A stretch of DNA of 52,221 nt. Source: Coriobacteriia bacterium (GTDB taxonomy: Bacteria > Actinomycetota > Coriobacteriia > Coriobacteriales > UBA8131). Shown piece after piece: positions 15,423 to 23,808 of the stretch (its first letter is position 1; every line of letters begins with the position of its first letter). Location: the NCBI GenBank assembly GCA_009784945.1, contig WQXH01000009.1, positions 1-52,221 of the forward strand, in the 5' to 3' direction. The position numbers and the translations under genes are program-made. Under the pieces are notes generated by a model. The model was not told where the DNA came from. It ran no database searches and was given only the letters and a program-made list of their open reading frames with translations.

Positions 15423-17195
15423 TTATTTTGTTCTGAAGCGCTTTTTGGCAGTTTCTTCGTTAGTGCTCAAATGCATCTCGAGCACGTTAAAGAGGTCATT
15501 GATCACCAAGGGCTTGCCTAAGTGATCATTCATGCCAGCTTCAAAGCACTTCTCAATATCTTCTTTAAACACGTTAGCGGTCATGGCAACTATGGGAATA
15601 GTCTGTGCTCCCAGGCAGCCAGATGAGCGAATCGTGCGCGTAGCCTCAAAGCCGTCCATCTCTGGCATCTGGATATCCATGAGTATCAGGCTGTATCGCT
15701 TAGGCTGCTCGCAAAAGAGCGTAACTGCTTCTTTGCCGTTACCGGCAAAGTCTATAGAAAACCCCTTTTCTACAAGAACAGCCTCTATAATCTCTCTATT
15801 GATTTCTACATCCTCGGCAATCAAAACCGTGTGCCCTTCAAAGTCATGCTCATCTTGAGCAGTTGGAGCATCCCGAGTCAACGGGTCTTTGCCACTGCGC
15901 TCGTGATACCAGGGGTCGGAGCTGATTTCGTAATGCATGGTAAAGATAAACTTTGAGCCCTTGTCCAGGCTCGATTCGACCCATATGCTTCCTCCCATGA
16001 GTTCAACTATCTTTTTGGATATGGCAAGACCCAGGCCGGTGCCTCCATATTTACGCGCTGTACCTCCGTCTGCTTGCTCAAAGGAAGAAAACAGTCGTGC
16101 TTGTTGTTCGGCAGCAATGCCTATGCCGGTGTCCCACACCTCTATCTGCAACATGGGTCTTTCATCATCAACAGGCAGGTTCTTGACTTTCAAGGCAATA
16201 GCTCCGTGTTCGGGTGTAAACTTAATGGCATTTGCCAAAAGATTCGTTATGATTTGCGTTATACGCAGCTCATCTCCAATAATGAATTGAGGAACACCCG
16301 GATCCAAATCTATAGTCAGCACATGATGCTTTTCTTCGGCACGAAACTGCACGACGCTCATTATGTTTGAGAGCATGTTTTCAAACTCAAAGCTATCATG
16401 CGAGAGTTCATATTTATTTGCCTCAATCTTGGACATATCCAAGATATCGTTGATTACGCCAAGCAGATGCCTGGAGGCAGCCTCGATTTTATCGAGACAG
16501 TACTCCTTCTTTTCTGGATCGCTTGAGTTTTGGGCGATATTGGTCATGCCAATGATTGCGCTCATAGGCGTGCGCATCTCATGACTCATACGAGAGAGAA
16601 AGTCTCCTTTTGCCCTGCTTGCCTTTTCTGCCGCCCTTTTTGCTGCCGAAATAGCAGTGATGTCGTTCATTACTACCAGTACACCGGCAAACTCACCCGT
16701 AGCCCTATTGAAGGGCAGCACGCTCACATCATAAATGCTGTCTCCTGCATACACTTCAATCTTTTGTCCGCTGATGCCCTCGCTGCCCTGTGTAGCGCTC
16801 AGGATTGCGCCAACCAGCTCATCGGTAAAGAGCACCAGGTGATACCTGTCGATGATATTATCCAGCGCGCGCCCTTGCAAAACTGACACATCGGTAATAT
16901 CCATTATCTTGGCAATAGAGTTGGTTCCCAAAAGAAACTTGAGGTTCTCGTCAAGGATAAACATGATATCGGGGCTTGATTCCAAGAGGAGGCGCATGTA
17001 CATATCCTGGCGTTGCTTTTCTGATGAGATAATCTTTGCCATGCCCGACTGGGTTTCGATATTGAGGCGGTTGATCTCATTGTGCCTTTTAAGAAGCCTG
17101 AGCTCTCGGGCAAGCTTGTTCTTCTCTACCTTAGCAGCCTTGAGCTCGTTATATTCCTCAACGCTCATTGAGATATGTTCATTGCCAGCGTCCAT
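15423..17195 (-). CDS. Soluble hybrid sensor histidine kinase (PAS-HisKA-HATPase-REC)
   Basis: 590 residues from the ATG at 17195, which has GGAGG 8 bases upstream. No membrane segment is present. Order: coiled coil (about 10-55), PAS domain (about 65-185), HisKA with SRMSHEMRTPMSAIIG and phospho-His near residue 205, HATPase with N box LLANAIKF, DTGIGI, and GGTGLGLAISKKIVE, then a receiver domain (VLIAEDVEINREI, phospho-Asp in LMDIQMPEMDG near 507, K in LGKPL). No Hpt or DNA-binding output is encoded nearby, so the phosphoryl group must pass to another protein. It follows two FIST genes in the same orientation with a 28-base gap, which suggests that the FIST proteins are its sensors. Confidence 0.95.
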   Translation of the reverse strand: MDAGNEHISMSVEEYNELKAAKVEKNKLARELRLLKRHNEINRLNIETQSGMAKIISSEKQRQDMYMRLLLESSPDIMFILDENLKFLLGTNSIAKIMDITDVSVLQGRALDNIIDRYHLVLFTDELVGAILSATQGSEGISGQKIEVYAGDSIYDVSVLPFNRATGEFAGVLVVMNDITAISAAKRAAEKASRAKGDFLSRMSHEMRTPMSAIIGMTNIAQNSSDPEKKEYCLDKIEAASRHLLGVINDILDMSKIEANKYELSHDSFEFENMLSNIMSVVQFRAEEKHHVLTIDLDPGVPQFIIGDELRITQIITNLLANAIKFTPEHGAIALKVKNLPVDDERPMLQIEVWDTGIGIAAEQQARLFSSFEQADGGTARKYGGTGLGLAISKKIVELMGGSIWVESSLDKGSKFIFTMHYEISSDPWYHERSGKDPLTRDAPTAQDEHDFEGHTVLIAEDVEINREIIEAVLVEKGFSIDFAGNGKEAVTLFCEQPKRYSLILMDIQMPEMDGFEATRTIRSSGCLGAQTIPIVAMTANVFKEDIEKCFEAGMNDHLGKPLVINDLFNVLEMHLSTNEETAKKRFRTK

Positions 17196-17223
17196 CCTCA
17201 TCGCCTCCAAAGGAATTGATCAA

Positions 17224-18381
17224 TCAGATCACGAGGATAATCAGTGAATAATTATGGAACCGATTAACCGGCACGCCATCTCTTATTGAGGTGGGGCAGA
17301 TTTCTCCGCCTGCGTAGCCCATCATAAAGGGAATACCAGGGCGCAAAGTGTCTCTCACGCTTTGTAGCTCTTGCATGGGCTTGTTAACACCCAAAAGAAC
17401 AAAGCGGCGGATGGCGCACGAAAAGAGAAGCACTCCGTTGATGTCTGACATCTCATTAACCAGCTCCATCTTTTGTTTTGCTGCCGAAACTATGTCATCA
17501 GGCTCGTATTTCAAAAGAGTAATCGTCGAGCCCTCTTCAACGCCGCCATAAAAGATCTCTGCGCCTTCGTCGGTAAAGGTAGTATGAGCGTAGATTACCG
17601 GAACTCCGTCATAGTCCTGACGCTTGACAGACTCAATCATAAAGGGAGTCAGGGGAACACTGTCAACGATTCCCTTGTCCTCGTAATACTTGTAGGCGGC
17701 AGCATTGTTGATCTCAAATACGCAGTTGCCTACCGATTTGGTTACTACGGCTTTGGAAGTTACCGCATTGCTCTCAGAAAAAGTTGCGATTAAAAACCTG
17801 GGGTTGATATTGCCGTAACAGAGGATGAAAGGCATGGAGGTTTTGCTGTGCTTGCCGTTGTAGATGGTCTCACATTCGCTAAAGGTTGCCGTGTCGTCAA
17901 TGGCAGGTGTGCCAAAAACAGGCGTACGAGAAAGCATACTCGTCCACTCGTTGACATACATATCCACTGGATGAATCCCAAAGGGCGGAAACACCAACAC
18001 AAGCTGCGGCTCTTGCTCTACGCCCGCAGAGCACTTGTCGTAAGCAGCTTTAATCTCCTGACCTGCCTGCTCTTCGAGAGACCCCGTTGCCCCGGTTATA
18101 AACTCAACATCGCTTGAGGTCATGACAAAAATGGTCAACACCAACTCGCTCACTTCGTCATTGACCGCCTGCGACGCAGTCGTAACACCCACCACATCAA
18201 AAGGCAGGTGAGCGCATATATGCTCAAGCACACCGGTAGTAATGAATTCGGTGTGGCACATGATTACTCCTACAGAGTGTCGAAGCAAGCTGATCTTTTC
18301 GTCTAACTGCGCTTGTATCTCTACTAATGCAACATCTGGGTTGTCGACTTCGCACGTATAGATGCTGGCACATTTCAACAT
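17224..18381 (-). CDS. FIST-domain sensor protein (second copy)
   Basis: Full-length FIST/FIST_C protein of 385 residues. Recognisable features are the N-terminal VGVIMCHTEF and VVGVTTASQAV strands, the central GTPAIDDTATFSECETIYNG block and the C-terminal MGYAGGEICPTSIRDG...RFHNYSL signature. FIST proteins are cytoplasmic sensory modules; the best studied (NosP) binds haem and nitric oxide and controls a co-encoded hybrid histidine kinase. The start at 18381 follows GGAGGAACGCG. It is a clear tandem paralogue of the upstream FIST gene, 30 bases apart, and lies directly before the kinase gene. Conserved His residues (GVIMCHTEF, RFHNYS) could be ligands, but haem binding is not shown by the sequence. 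Confidence 0.9.
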   Translation of the reverse strand: MLKCASIYTCEVDNPDVALVEIQAQLDEKISLLRHSVGVIMCHTEFITTGVLEHICAHLPFDVVGVTTASQAVNDEVSELVLTIFVMTSSDVEFITGATGSLEEQAGQEIKAAYDKCSAGVEQEPQLVLVFPPFGIHPVDMYVNEWTSMLSRTPVFGTPAIDDTATFSECETIYNGKHSKTSMPFILCYGNINPRFLIATFSESNAVTSKAVVTKSVGNCVFEINNAAAYKYYEDKGIVDSVPLTPFMIESVKRQDYDGVPVIYAHTTFTDEGAEIFYGGVEEGSTITLLKYEPDDIVSAAKQKMELVNEMSDINGVLLFSCAIRRFVLLGVNKPMQELQSVRDTLRPGIPFMMGYAGGEICPTSIRDGVPVNRFHNYSLIILVI

Positions 18382-18411
18382 AACGCGTTCCTCCAAATCT
18401 CTCTCTTGCGG

Positions 18412-19587
18412 CTAAACCACCAGGATGGCGAGTGAATAATTATGAAAGCGGTTGACAGGGGTACTGTCGATTACCGAGGTTGGACAGATCTCACCGCCAG
18501 AATAACCTATCATAAAGGGAATACTGGGGTCTATGGAATCTCTTACTGTTTCCAGCTCCACCAAGGGGCTGATACGCATAGTCATCAAGCGGCGTGCCGT
18601 GCATGGAAATAGAAGTGCGCCATTGACCTCTTTCATCTCATTGACCTCTGCAATCTTTTCTTTGGTAACAGAAAGGACGTCTTCTGAGTCGCTCATGAGC
18701 ATGGTAAGAAATGACCCTTCATCAATGTTGCCCCTAAATACCCCAGTGCCCTCTTTGGTAAAGGCTACATGCCTGCGCATAACCGGAATGCCATCGTAAT
18801 CGTTGCGCTGCTTTTGATCTACCATGAAGGGTACAAACAGGGGGTTTTCGGCAAGCGCGCCCTCTTTGGCAAACCCAATACTCTCAAAGTATTCGTATGC
18901 GTTGCTATTGTTAATCTCGGACACATAAGGACCGTCTGACTTGGTGACCTCTCCCTTATAGGGAAGCATGTTATCTTGAGGTAACACGCCCATGATAAAG
19001 CGAGGGTTGATATTACCGTAGCACAGCACAAAAGGCATGGCGGCACTATAATGCTCACCGTTGTAAATTGTAGCATTGTCGTCAAAGGTCAGGGTGTCGT
19101 CGGTGGCTACCGTGCCAAAGAGAGGCACCTTAGGAAGAACTTGCTCCCAGGCATCGATGTAGGCATCGCCCGCATGACTGGCTAAAAGTGGCAAAAAGAT
19201 AAGCGCCAGCTTGGGTGATTCGCTTGTTTGTGCATCAATCAGATCATAAGCAGCCCTTACCGGAGAGCTGATGTCATCTTTGCACTCATTGGTAACGCCC
19301 GTTTTAAACCATACATCATCTGAGGTCATGACAAAAATAGTGAGAAAGAGTTCTCCGGCATAGCCATTGGTTGCCTGCGAGGAGGTGGTTACCCCTGCTA
19401 TGTCAAAGGGCAAGTGTAGAGAGATGTGCTTTACAACGCCAGATTCGAGATAATCGGCATGGCACATGATAATACCTACTGTGTGCTCTAAAAGATCCAG
19501 TTTGTCATACAGCTGCTGTTGCAGCTCTTTGAGAGCCAACCCTGGGTCATCTATCTCATACGTACAAATGCTCGCACATTTTAGCAT
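18412..19587 (-). CDS. FIST-domain sensor protein (first copy)
   Basis: 391 residues, tandem paralogue of the following gene: both begin MLKCASI-T-E-D-P, share CYGNINPRF and end with GGEICPTS...PVNRFHNYSLAILV. The central block reads GTVATDDTLTFDDNATIYNG. The proteins differ along their length, so the duplication is not recent and the two may sense different signals or form a heteromer. The start has GGAGG 9 bases upstream. It is the first gene of the three-gene FIST-FIST-kinase unit; the upstream intergenic region carries two family D repeats but no recognisable operator. Confidence 0.9.
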   Translation of the reverse strand: MLKCASICTYEIDDPGLALKELQQQLYDKLDLLEHTVGIIMCHADYLESGVVKHISLHLPFDIAGVTTSSQATNGYAGELFLTIFVMTSDDVWFKTGVTNECKDDISSPVRAAYDLIDAQTSESPKLALIFLPLLASHAGDAYIDAWEQVLPKVPLFGTVATDDTLTFDDNATIYNGEHYSAAMPFVLCYGNINPRFIMGVLPQDNMLPYKGEVTKSDGPYVSEINNSNAYEYFESIGFAKEGALAENPLFVPFMVDQKQRNDYDGIPVMRRHVAFTKEGTGVFRGNIDEGSFLTMLMSDSEDVLSVTKEKIAEVNEMKEVNGALLFPCTARRLMTMRISPLVELETVRDSIDPSIPFMIGYSGGEICPTSVIDSTPVNRFHNYSLAILVV

Positions 19588-19779
19588 CCCGTGGCCTCCA
19601 ATCCCGCTAGCTTATTGAGTACCAAGCTTGCAGCGCACAAGGTATGGCTTTGGCTCAACTTTGAGCCCTTGCTCCATTATCAACACCACCCTGCAGCTCC
19701 CCATGCTGTTAAAAGCATACCGGTATTTTAGCGCATTTTAGTGCAAAATAGTAAGAGCAAGGACGTGCTCTCAAGCATA

Positions 19780-19893
19780 GGTTACTGGTCAGACTGTAGT
19801 CCGTCATTGCGGCCTCCGAGCCGCAATCTAACCAAAATGCGTCTCAGATTGCGGGTCAAGCCCGCAATGACGAATTGGGTCTGATCAGTAACC
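19780..19893. repeat. Family D hairpin repeat, copy 1 (CGTCATTGCGG type)
   Basis: Ends GGTTACTGGTCAGAC and GTCTGATCAGTAACC are inverted. Inside are CCGTCATTGCGGCC/GCAATGACG arms. The reverse complement of its central part recurs at 42001-42100. The rest of 19588-20103, over 500 bases, holds only this, copy 2 and the likely FIST operon promoter region. Confidence 0.85.
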
Positions 19894-19900
19894 AAGCATA

Positions 19901-20016
19901 GGTTACTGGTCAGTCTATACATCGTCATTGCGGGCTTGACCCGGAATCAATAATTCATGTTGGTAAGATTGCGGCTCGGAGGCCGCAATGACGGACATTG
20001 AGTGTGAGCAGTAACC
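19901..20016. repeat. Family D hairpin repeat, copy 2
   Basis: Starts GGTTACTGGTCAGTC and ends GAGCAGTAACC. The arms are CGTCATTGCGGGCTTGACCC and the complement of GCGGCTCGGAGGCCGC-type sequence. It is a second subtype; its reverse complement recurs at 34341-34437. Confidence 0.85.
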
Positions 20017-20103
20017 AAGCATACGTCAGACACTCGTCTGGAGCATACTGCCCGTGTTACCACCCACTCATCACTCTATGGAAAAGAACGCTCTACCGTT
20101 GCT

Positions 20104-20817
20104 TTATTTTTGCTTTGGCGGTGCTTTTACCTTTTCTTTGAATACCTTAAAGGCCAGTATTGCCAAGGCTCCACCTGCCAGCGGTGCCAGTATGAATATC
20201 CAGAGCTCAGAAAGCGCCTCTGCGCCACCAAAAATTGCAGGCCCTATGCTCCTTGCTGGGTTGAAAGATGCTCCGGTAAAGGAGATACCAACGATGATTA
20301 CCAGGGTCAGTGAGAGTCCTGCAATAAGACCCGCGATGTTGCCCTTGTCTGGATCGGTAATCACTCCAAGAATTACAAAGACAAAAATAGAGGTGAGAAT
20401 AACCTCTACGATTATCGCACCAACGGGGCCTCCGGCGCCAGCTGCAGAATTTGAGGCGAGGTTGCCTGGGTCGATTCCTGCCAGCGTTACCACCAAGAAG
20501 AGCACGCCTGCGCCCGTTGTGGCACCAAGAACTTGCGCTCCAACGTAACCAAAGAATCTTCTAACTGGCAGACGTTTGTCAATCAAAAGCGCCAGCGAGA
20601 TTGCTGGATTAAGATGACAGCCAGACACCTTGCCTAAGGTGTACGCCATGGCAACAACACTGAGCCCAAACGCAAGTGCTACCACAACGTTTCCTCCAGG
20701 GTTGCCCGCTCCAAGGTTTTCGCCTCCCACTAACACTGCACAGCCGCATCCCAAAAAAATGAGACCCGCCGTACCCATAAACTCTGCCATATACTTTTTG
20801 ATGTCATTGTCAAACAT
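20104..20817 (-). CDS. Aquaporin (MIP family, AqpZ-like)
   Basis: Six-helix channel of 237 residues with both half-helix motifs: HLNPAIS in the first half and FNPARS in the second, the Arg after the second NPA being the selectivity-filter arginine. GTAGLIFLGCGCAVL opens the first transmembrane helix. The absence of the long loops and Asp after the second NPA that mark glycerol facilitators favours a water channel, but small neutral solutes cannot be excluded. The start at 20817 has AGGAGAGG upstream. It stands alone; the region 20818-21103 toward thrC shows no gene and presumably holds its promoter. Confidence 0.9.
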   Translation of the reverse strand: MFDNDIKKYMAEFMGTAGLIFLGCGCAVLVGGENLGAGNPGGNVVVALAFGLSVVAMAYTLGKVSGCHLNPAISLALLIDKRLPVRRFFGYVGAQVLGATTGAGVLFLVVTLAGIDPGNLASNSAAGAGGPVGAIIVEVILTSIFVFVILGVITDPDKGNIAGLIAGLSLTLVIIVGISFTGASFNPARSIGPAIFGGAEALSELWIFILAPLAGGALAILAFKVFKEKVKAPPKQK

Positions 20818-21103
20818 TTGATAACCTCTCCTTCATCTTGCGCTTAGACCAAAATCAGAGGCATAGACCACTTGAGCGTAGCAATAACGCTCTTTAAGCT
20901 GCTTCTGTTTGGTAGGTTTGCCTCCCGCCCACTTCTCATGGTGCCGCGCTCCCTTGTAAACTCGGTTCAGTTAGTGCTACCCAATTTACCCTCGTTTGTC
21001 CTAGTTCTTGCACAAACATAATGACTGGTGAGCTTTAGCCTGTCAAGCCTTTCTCACACTTTAGTCAATTAAAGCGCTTTTAAATAGGGTTAGCGGTAGC
21101 AAA

Positions 21104-22681
21104 TTACGCCTGCAGAAAGCTTACAATGCTCTCCTTGACCGCAGAGGCATCTGTGTTGCACACCTCGCCAAAGCGTTGCTCTCTGCTCTCAAGCTCTGCC
21201 ATACGCCAGGGTACCTCGCCTGCGTATTGGTAGTTTTCCGCAATGTAGCGGTTAAGCGCAAACCCGCTGAGCTGCGCCAGTTCCTTTGGCAGCGCCTCAT
21301 GAGCCTTGATTCCTGCAAGGCCGCGGTACACATCACCGCCAAACTTGCACCAGTGCGCTGTGGCGGCAATGAGCACTGGGTTGGAGCCGCTGAGTCGCTG
21401 GGCAACTTTGTAGCCTACGGCGGTGTGGGGGTCGAGAAGGTAATTGCAAGCATCATAGACCTCGCGGATTGTCTCAAGCGATTCATCTATGCTCACCCAG
21501 TCGGCACTAAAGCGCCCGCGCAAGGCTTTGAAGGTCTGCTTGTCTACCGTAAAGCGCTTTTCTTCGCCAAGTGCACGCATCCACTGACAAACGAGTTCTG
21601 GGTTGCGACCATTGAGCTCAAAGAGCTGGCGCTCCAGATTGCTCGATACCAAAATATCCATTGAGGGAGAAGGCGTCGTTACAAAGCTGCGGTCGGTAAT
21701 GTCGTAGACTCCCGTGTTGATAAAGTCGGTGAGCACCCTGTTGACGTTGGAAGCACACAGCAGCCTTTCAATGGGAGTGCCCATCTCGGCAGCATAGTAA
21801 GCAGCAAGGATGTTACCAAAGTTGCCTGTGGGCACGCACACGTCTATGGGCTCGCCGGCTTGTACGGCACCGGATGCAACCATCTGAAGATACGCATTGA
21901 CGTAGTAAACGACCTGAGGCAGCAGTCTGCCCCAGTTGATGGAGTTAGCGCTCGAAAAGCGGAGCTTGTGCGCAGCGGCAAGCTCTTGGGCAAAGGCTTC
22001 ATCGCTAAAGACCTGTTTGACTGCGGTTTGGCAGTCATCAAAGTTGCCATGCAGCCCATAGACCTGCACGTTATTACCCTCGGAGGCAAGCATCTGTGCC
22101 TGTTGTAAATCGCTCACTCCGCCGTGGGGATAATACACGATGATGCTCGTATGCTCCCTATTGGCAAAACCTTCAAGTGCCGCCTTGCCTGTGTCTCCCG
22201 AAGTTGCAACCAAGATGAGAAAGTCCTCTTTTGCCTCCGGAGCTCCTTGGGCTCGCAACGCGTCAATAGACGCCGAAAAGAAGCGTGGCATACACTGCAA
22301 GGCCAGGTCTTTAAACGCCAGCGTTGGCCCACAAAAAAGCTCGAGGATATAGGTGTTTGTATCGAGACGCTTAACAGGGGTAACCTCTGGTACGCTGAAA
22401 TTGGCCGAAGCCAGACCATAGGCATCCTCCATACAGCCATCAATTGTTTGTGCTGGAAGGTCTACGCCAAATGCCTTGAAAATAGTTGCCGCCTTGCCTG
22501 CATATGACAAGGAGCTCAACGAAATGAGATCATCGAGCGAAAATCGCGGAATGACCTTGGGCACAAAGAGCCCGCCGCCTGGCGCAAGTCCTTTTACGAC
22601 AGCCTGAGTAAAGCTCAGCCTCTCCTCAACAACGCCTCGCGTATCAATGTATGTGTTTACGTACTTGCTTGTTAGCTCCAT
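21104..22681 (-). CDS. thrC: Threonine synthase
   Basis: 525 residues. ThrC converts O-phosphohomoserine to threonine with PLP. The N-terminal block YIDTRGVVEERLSFTQAV and APGGGLFVP, the PLP lysine in GPTLAFKDLALQ, the phosphate-binding ATSGDTGKAALEGF and the CVPTGNFGNILAAYYA segment identify the long (class with fungal/E. coli-like N-terminus) form. The start is the second ATG (22681), which has AAGGA 8 bases upstream; the ATG at 22687 is too close to it. The promoter (-35 TTAACT 22739-22744, -10 TATACT 22716-22721) overlaps the arm of a hairpin repeat. The divergent ApgM-family gene 1.1 kb away may supply its substrate. Confidence 0.95.
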   Translation of the reverse strand: MELTSKYVNTYIDTRGVVEERLSFTQAVVKGLAPGGGLFVPKVIPRFSLDDLISLSSLSYAGKAATIFKAFGVDLPAQTIDGCMEDAYGLASANFSVPEVTPVKRLDTNTYILELFCGPTLAFKDLALQCMPRFFSASIDALRAQGAPEAKEDFLILVATSGDTGKAALEGFANREHTSIIVYYPHGGVSDLQQAQMLASEGNNVQVYGLHGNFDDCQTAVKQVFSDEAFAQELAAAHKLRFSSANSINWGRLLPQVVYYVNAYLQMVASGAVQAGEPIDVCVPTGNFGNILAAYYAAEMGTPIERLLCASNVNRVLTDFINTGVYDITDRSFVTTPSPSMDILVSSNLERQLFELNGRNPELVCQWMRALGEEKRFTVDKQTFKALRGRFSADWVSIDESLETIREVYDACNYLLDPHTAVGYKVAQRLSGSNPVLIAATAHWCKFGGDVYRGLAGIKAHEALPKELAQLSGFALNRYIAENYQYAGEVPWRMAELESREQRFGEVCNTDASAVKESIVSFLQA

Positions 22682-22715
22682 GTTCATCTTCCTTGCTGTA
22701 GCGGTTGATGCGTTC

Positions 22716-22744
22716 AGTATAGTCTAGTACACTGCGTCAGTTAA
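22716..22744 (-). promoter_or_regulatory. Promoter of thrC
   Basis: TTAACT (22739-22744) and TATACT (22716-22721) on the minus strand, spacing 17. The -35 box is formed by the end of the adjacent hairpin element. Confidence 0.55.
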
Positions 22745-22890
22745 AATGCAGCTTTATGGGTGAGGATTTTCTCCGTTAGGCAAGGCGGGGTTATGTGGCA
22801 CTACTTGCGGTAATGCCACATAACCCTTACGCAGCATAACGGAGAAAAGACCAGCCAGAAAGCTATATTTTAGCTGACGCAGTGTACTAG
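22724..22890. repeat. Hairpin (MITE-like) element F1 upstream of thrC
   Basis: Two 77-base arms (22724-22800 and 22814-22890) with roughly 80 percent identity as inverted repeats, tips CTAGTACACTGCGTCAG, and a 13-base loop. The inner part (TTTTCTCCGTTA-GGCAAGGCGG) resembles the core of element F2. Confidence 0.85.
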
Positions 22891-22917
22891 TACACGGTTT
22901 TCCTGATACCAAGGTGC

Positions 22918-23084
22918 ATTAGTACCCGGTAACACCCAAAAGTATACCAATCTGCTTGCTCATCTTCCGCATGGCTGCGTTGTCCTCATTCGCGTTACGC
23001 CCAGTAGCGCTCAATCGTCCGCCTTGCCCTGCAAAAGATAATCGGTGCATATTAGTATACTTTTGGGTGTTACCGGGTGCTAAT
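22918..23084. repeat. Hairpin (MITE-like) element F2 at the 3' end of the winged-helix gene
   Basis: 30-base terminal inverted repeats (22918-22947 and 23055-23084, one mismatch) with core CCCGGTAACACCCAAAAG. The stop codon of the winged-helix gene (23082-23080) lies inside the right arm. Confidence 0.88.
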
Positions 23085-23430
23085 CGTTGTCCAGGCTTGC
23101 GGCAAACTGTTTGGCTATGTAGTCGGCTCCCTTGGCCTCGGCATCTTCATAAGCAACCAGCAGCTTGCTGCCCTCTTTGGTAAGCGATGAGCCGCGAGCT
23201 CCGTCTCTGTTGATAAGCAAAAAGCCAAAGCCAGCTTCGGTTTCTTTGACAATACGCCACGCCTTGGAATACGCCATCTTGATGCGCTTGGCAGACGCAT
23301 AAAGCGACCCTGTTTCTTCTACGCCGCGCATCAGCGTGGCAACTCCTTTGCCAAAGGTAGCATCGTCTGCATTTTCACCCATATACACCGTGATCCTGGT
23401 TTGGGTCTTAAGCTTGTTCAGTTTTTTCAT
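23080..23430 (-). CDS. Winged helix-turn-helix protein resembling the ModE N-terminal domain
   Basis: 116 residues from the ATG at 23430, preceded by AAAGGAGG. The block GVEETGSLYASAKRIKMAYSKAWRIVKETE is the ModE/LysR-like winged helix, followed by the RDGARGSSLTKEGSKLL wing region. There is no molybdate-binding TOBE domain, so it is the short stand-alone type. It probably binds DNA, but its target and ligand cannot be read from the sequence; no molybdate genes are nearby. The last codons and stop are supplied by hairpin element F2. Confidence 0.85.
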   Translation of the reverse strand: MKKLNKLKTQTRITVYMGENADDATFGKGVATLMRGVEETGSLYASAKRIKMAYSKAWRIVKETEAGFGFLLINRDGARGSSLTKEGSKLLVAYEDAEAKGADYIAKQFAASLDND

Positions 23431-23586
23431 CGTGCCTCCTTTGAACCAGGCTTTTCTTACCGGAGGAGCTCTCTTTTCCACCGTAATAGAGTAGTTGTTA
23501 GTGCAAAGATAAAGTTATCACACTTTGCTATCCATAGACAGCTGCCCTGAGTGTCGTATAATTCTAATTGCCCGTAGTCGTTACAG

Positions 23587-23750
23587 GCCACACATCTGTC
23601 GTCCTGTCGCGTTTTGCGCAGCAAAATGTTGCAGGACCTACTACAGGTCTGTCTATAATGCTAGCAGGCCCTGCAACCTTGTCCTGCGCGTTCGAGCGCA
23701 GCTCGAATGTTGCAGGAACCGCTCTTCGAGCGAACGCGACAGGGCGACAT
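23587..23750. repeat. Repeat family I, copy 1
   Basis: In the 378-base gap before the ApgM-family gene there is no gene. This block combines CCTGTCGCGTTTTGCG, TGTTGCAGG/CCTGCAAC inverted units and CGCTCTTCGAGCGAACGCGACAGG. The reverse complement of its central part (GTTGCAGGGCCT...GCATTAT...CAGACCTGT) recurs at 50051-50092. Confidence 0.75.
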
Positions 23751-23808
23751 GAGGGTGTAGGATGAGTTGGGCTGACCAGTAACCCGTAGTCTGGCTGTAA
23801 GGATAACT

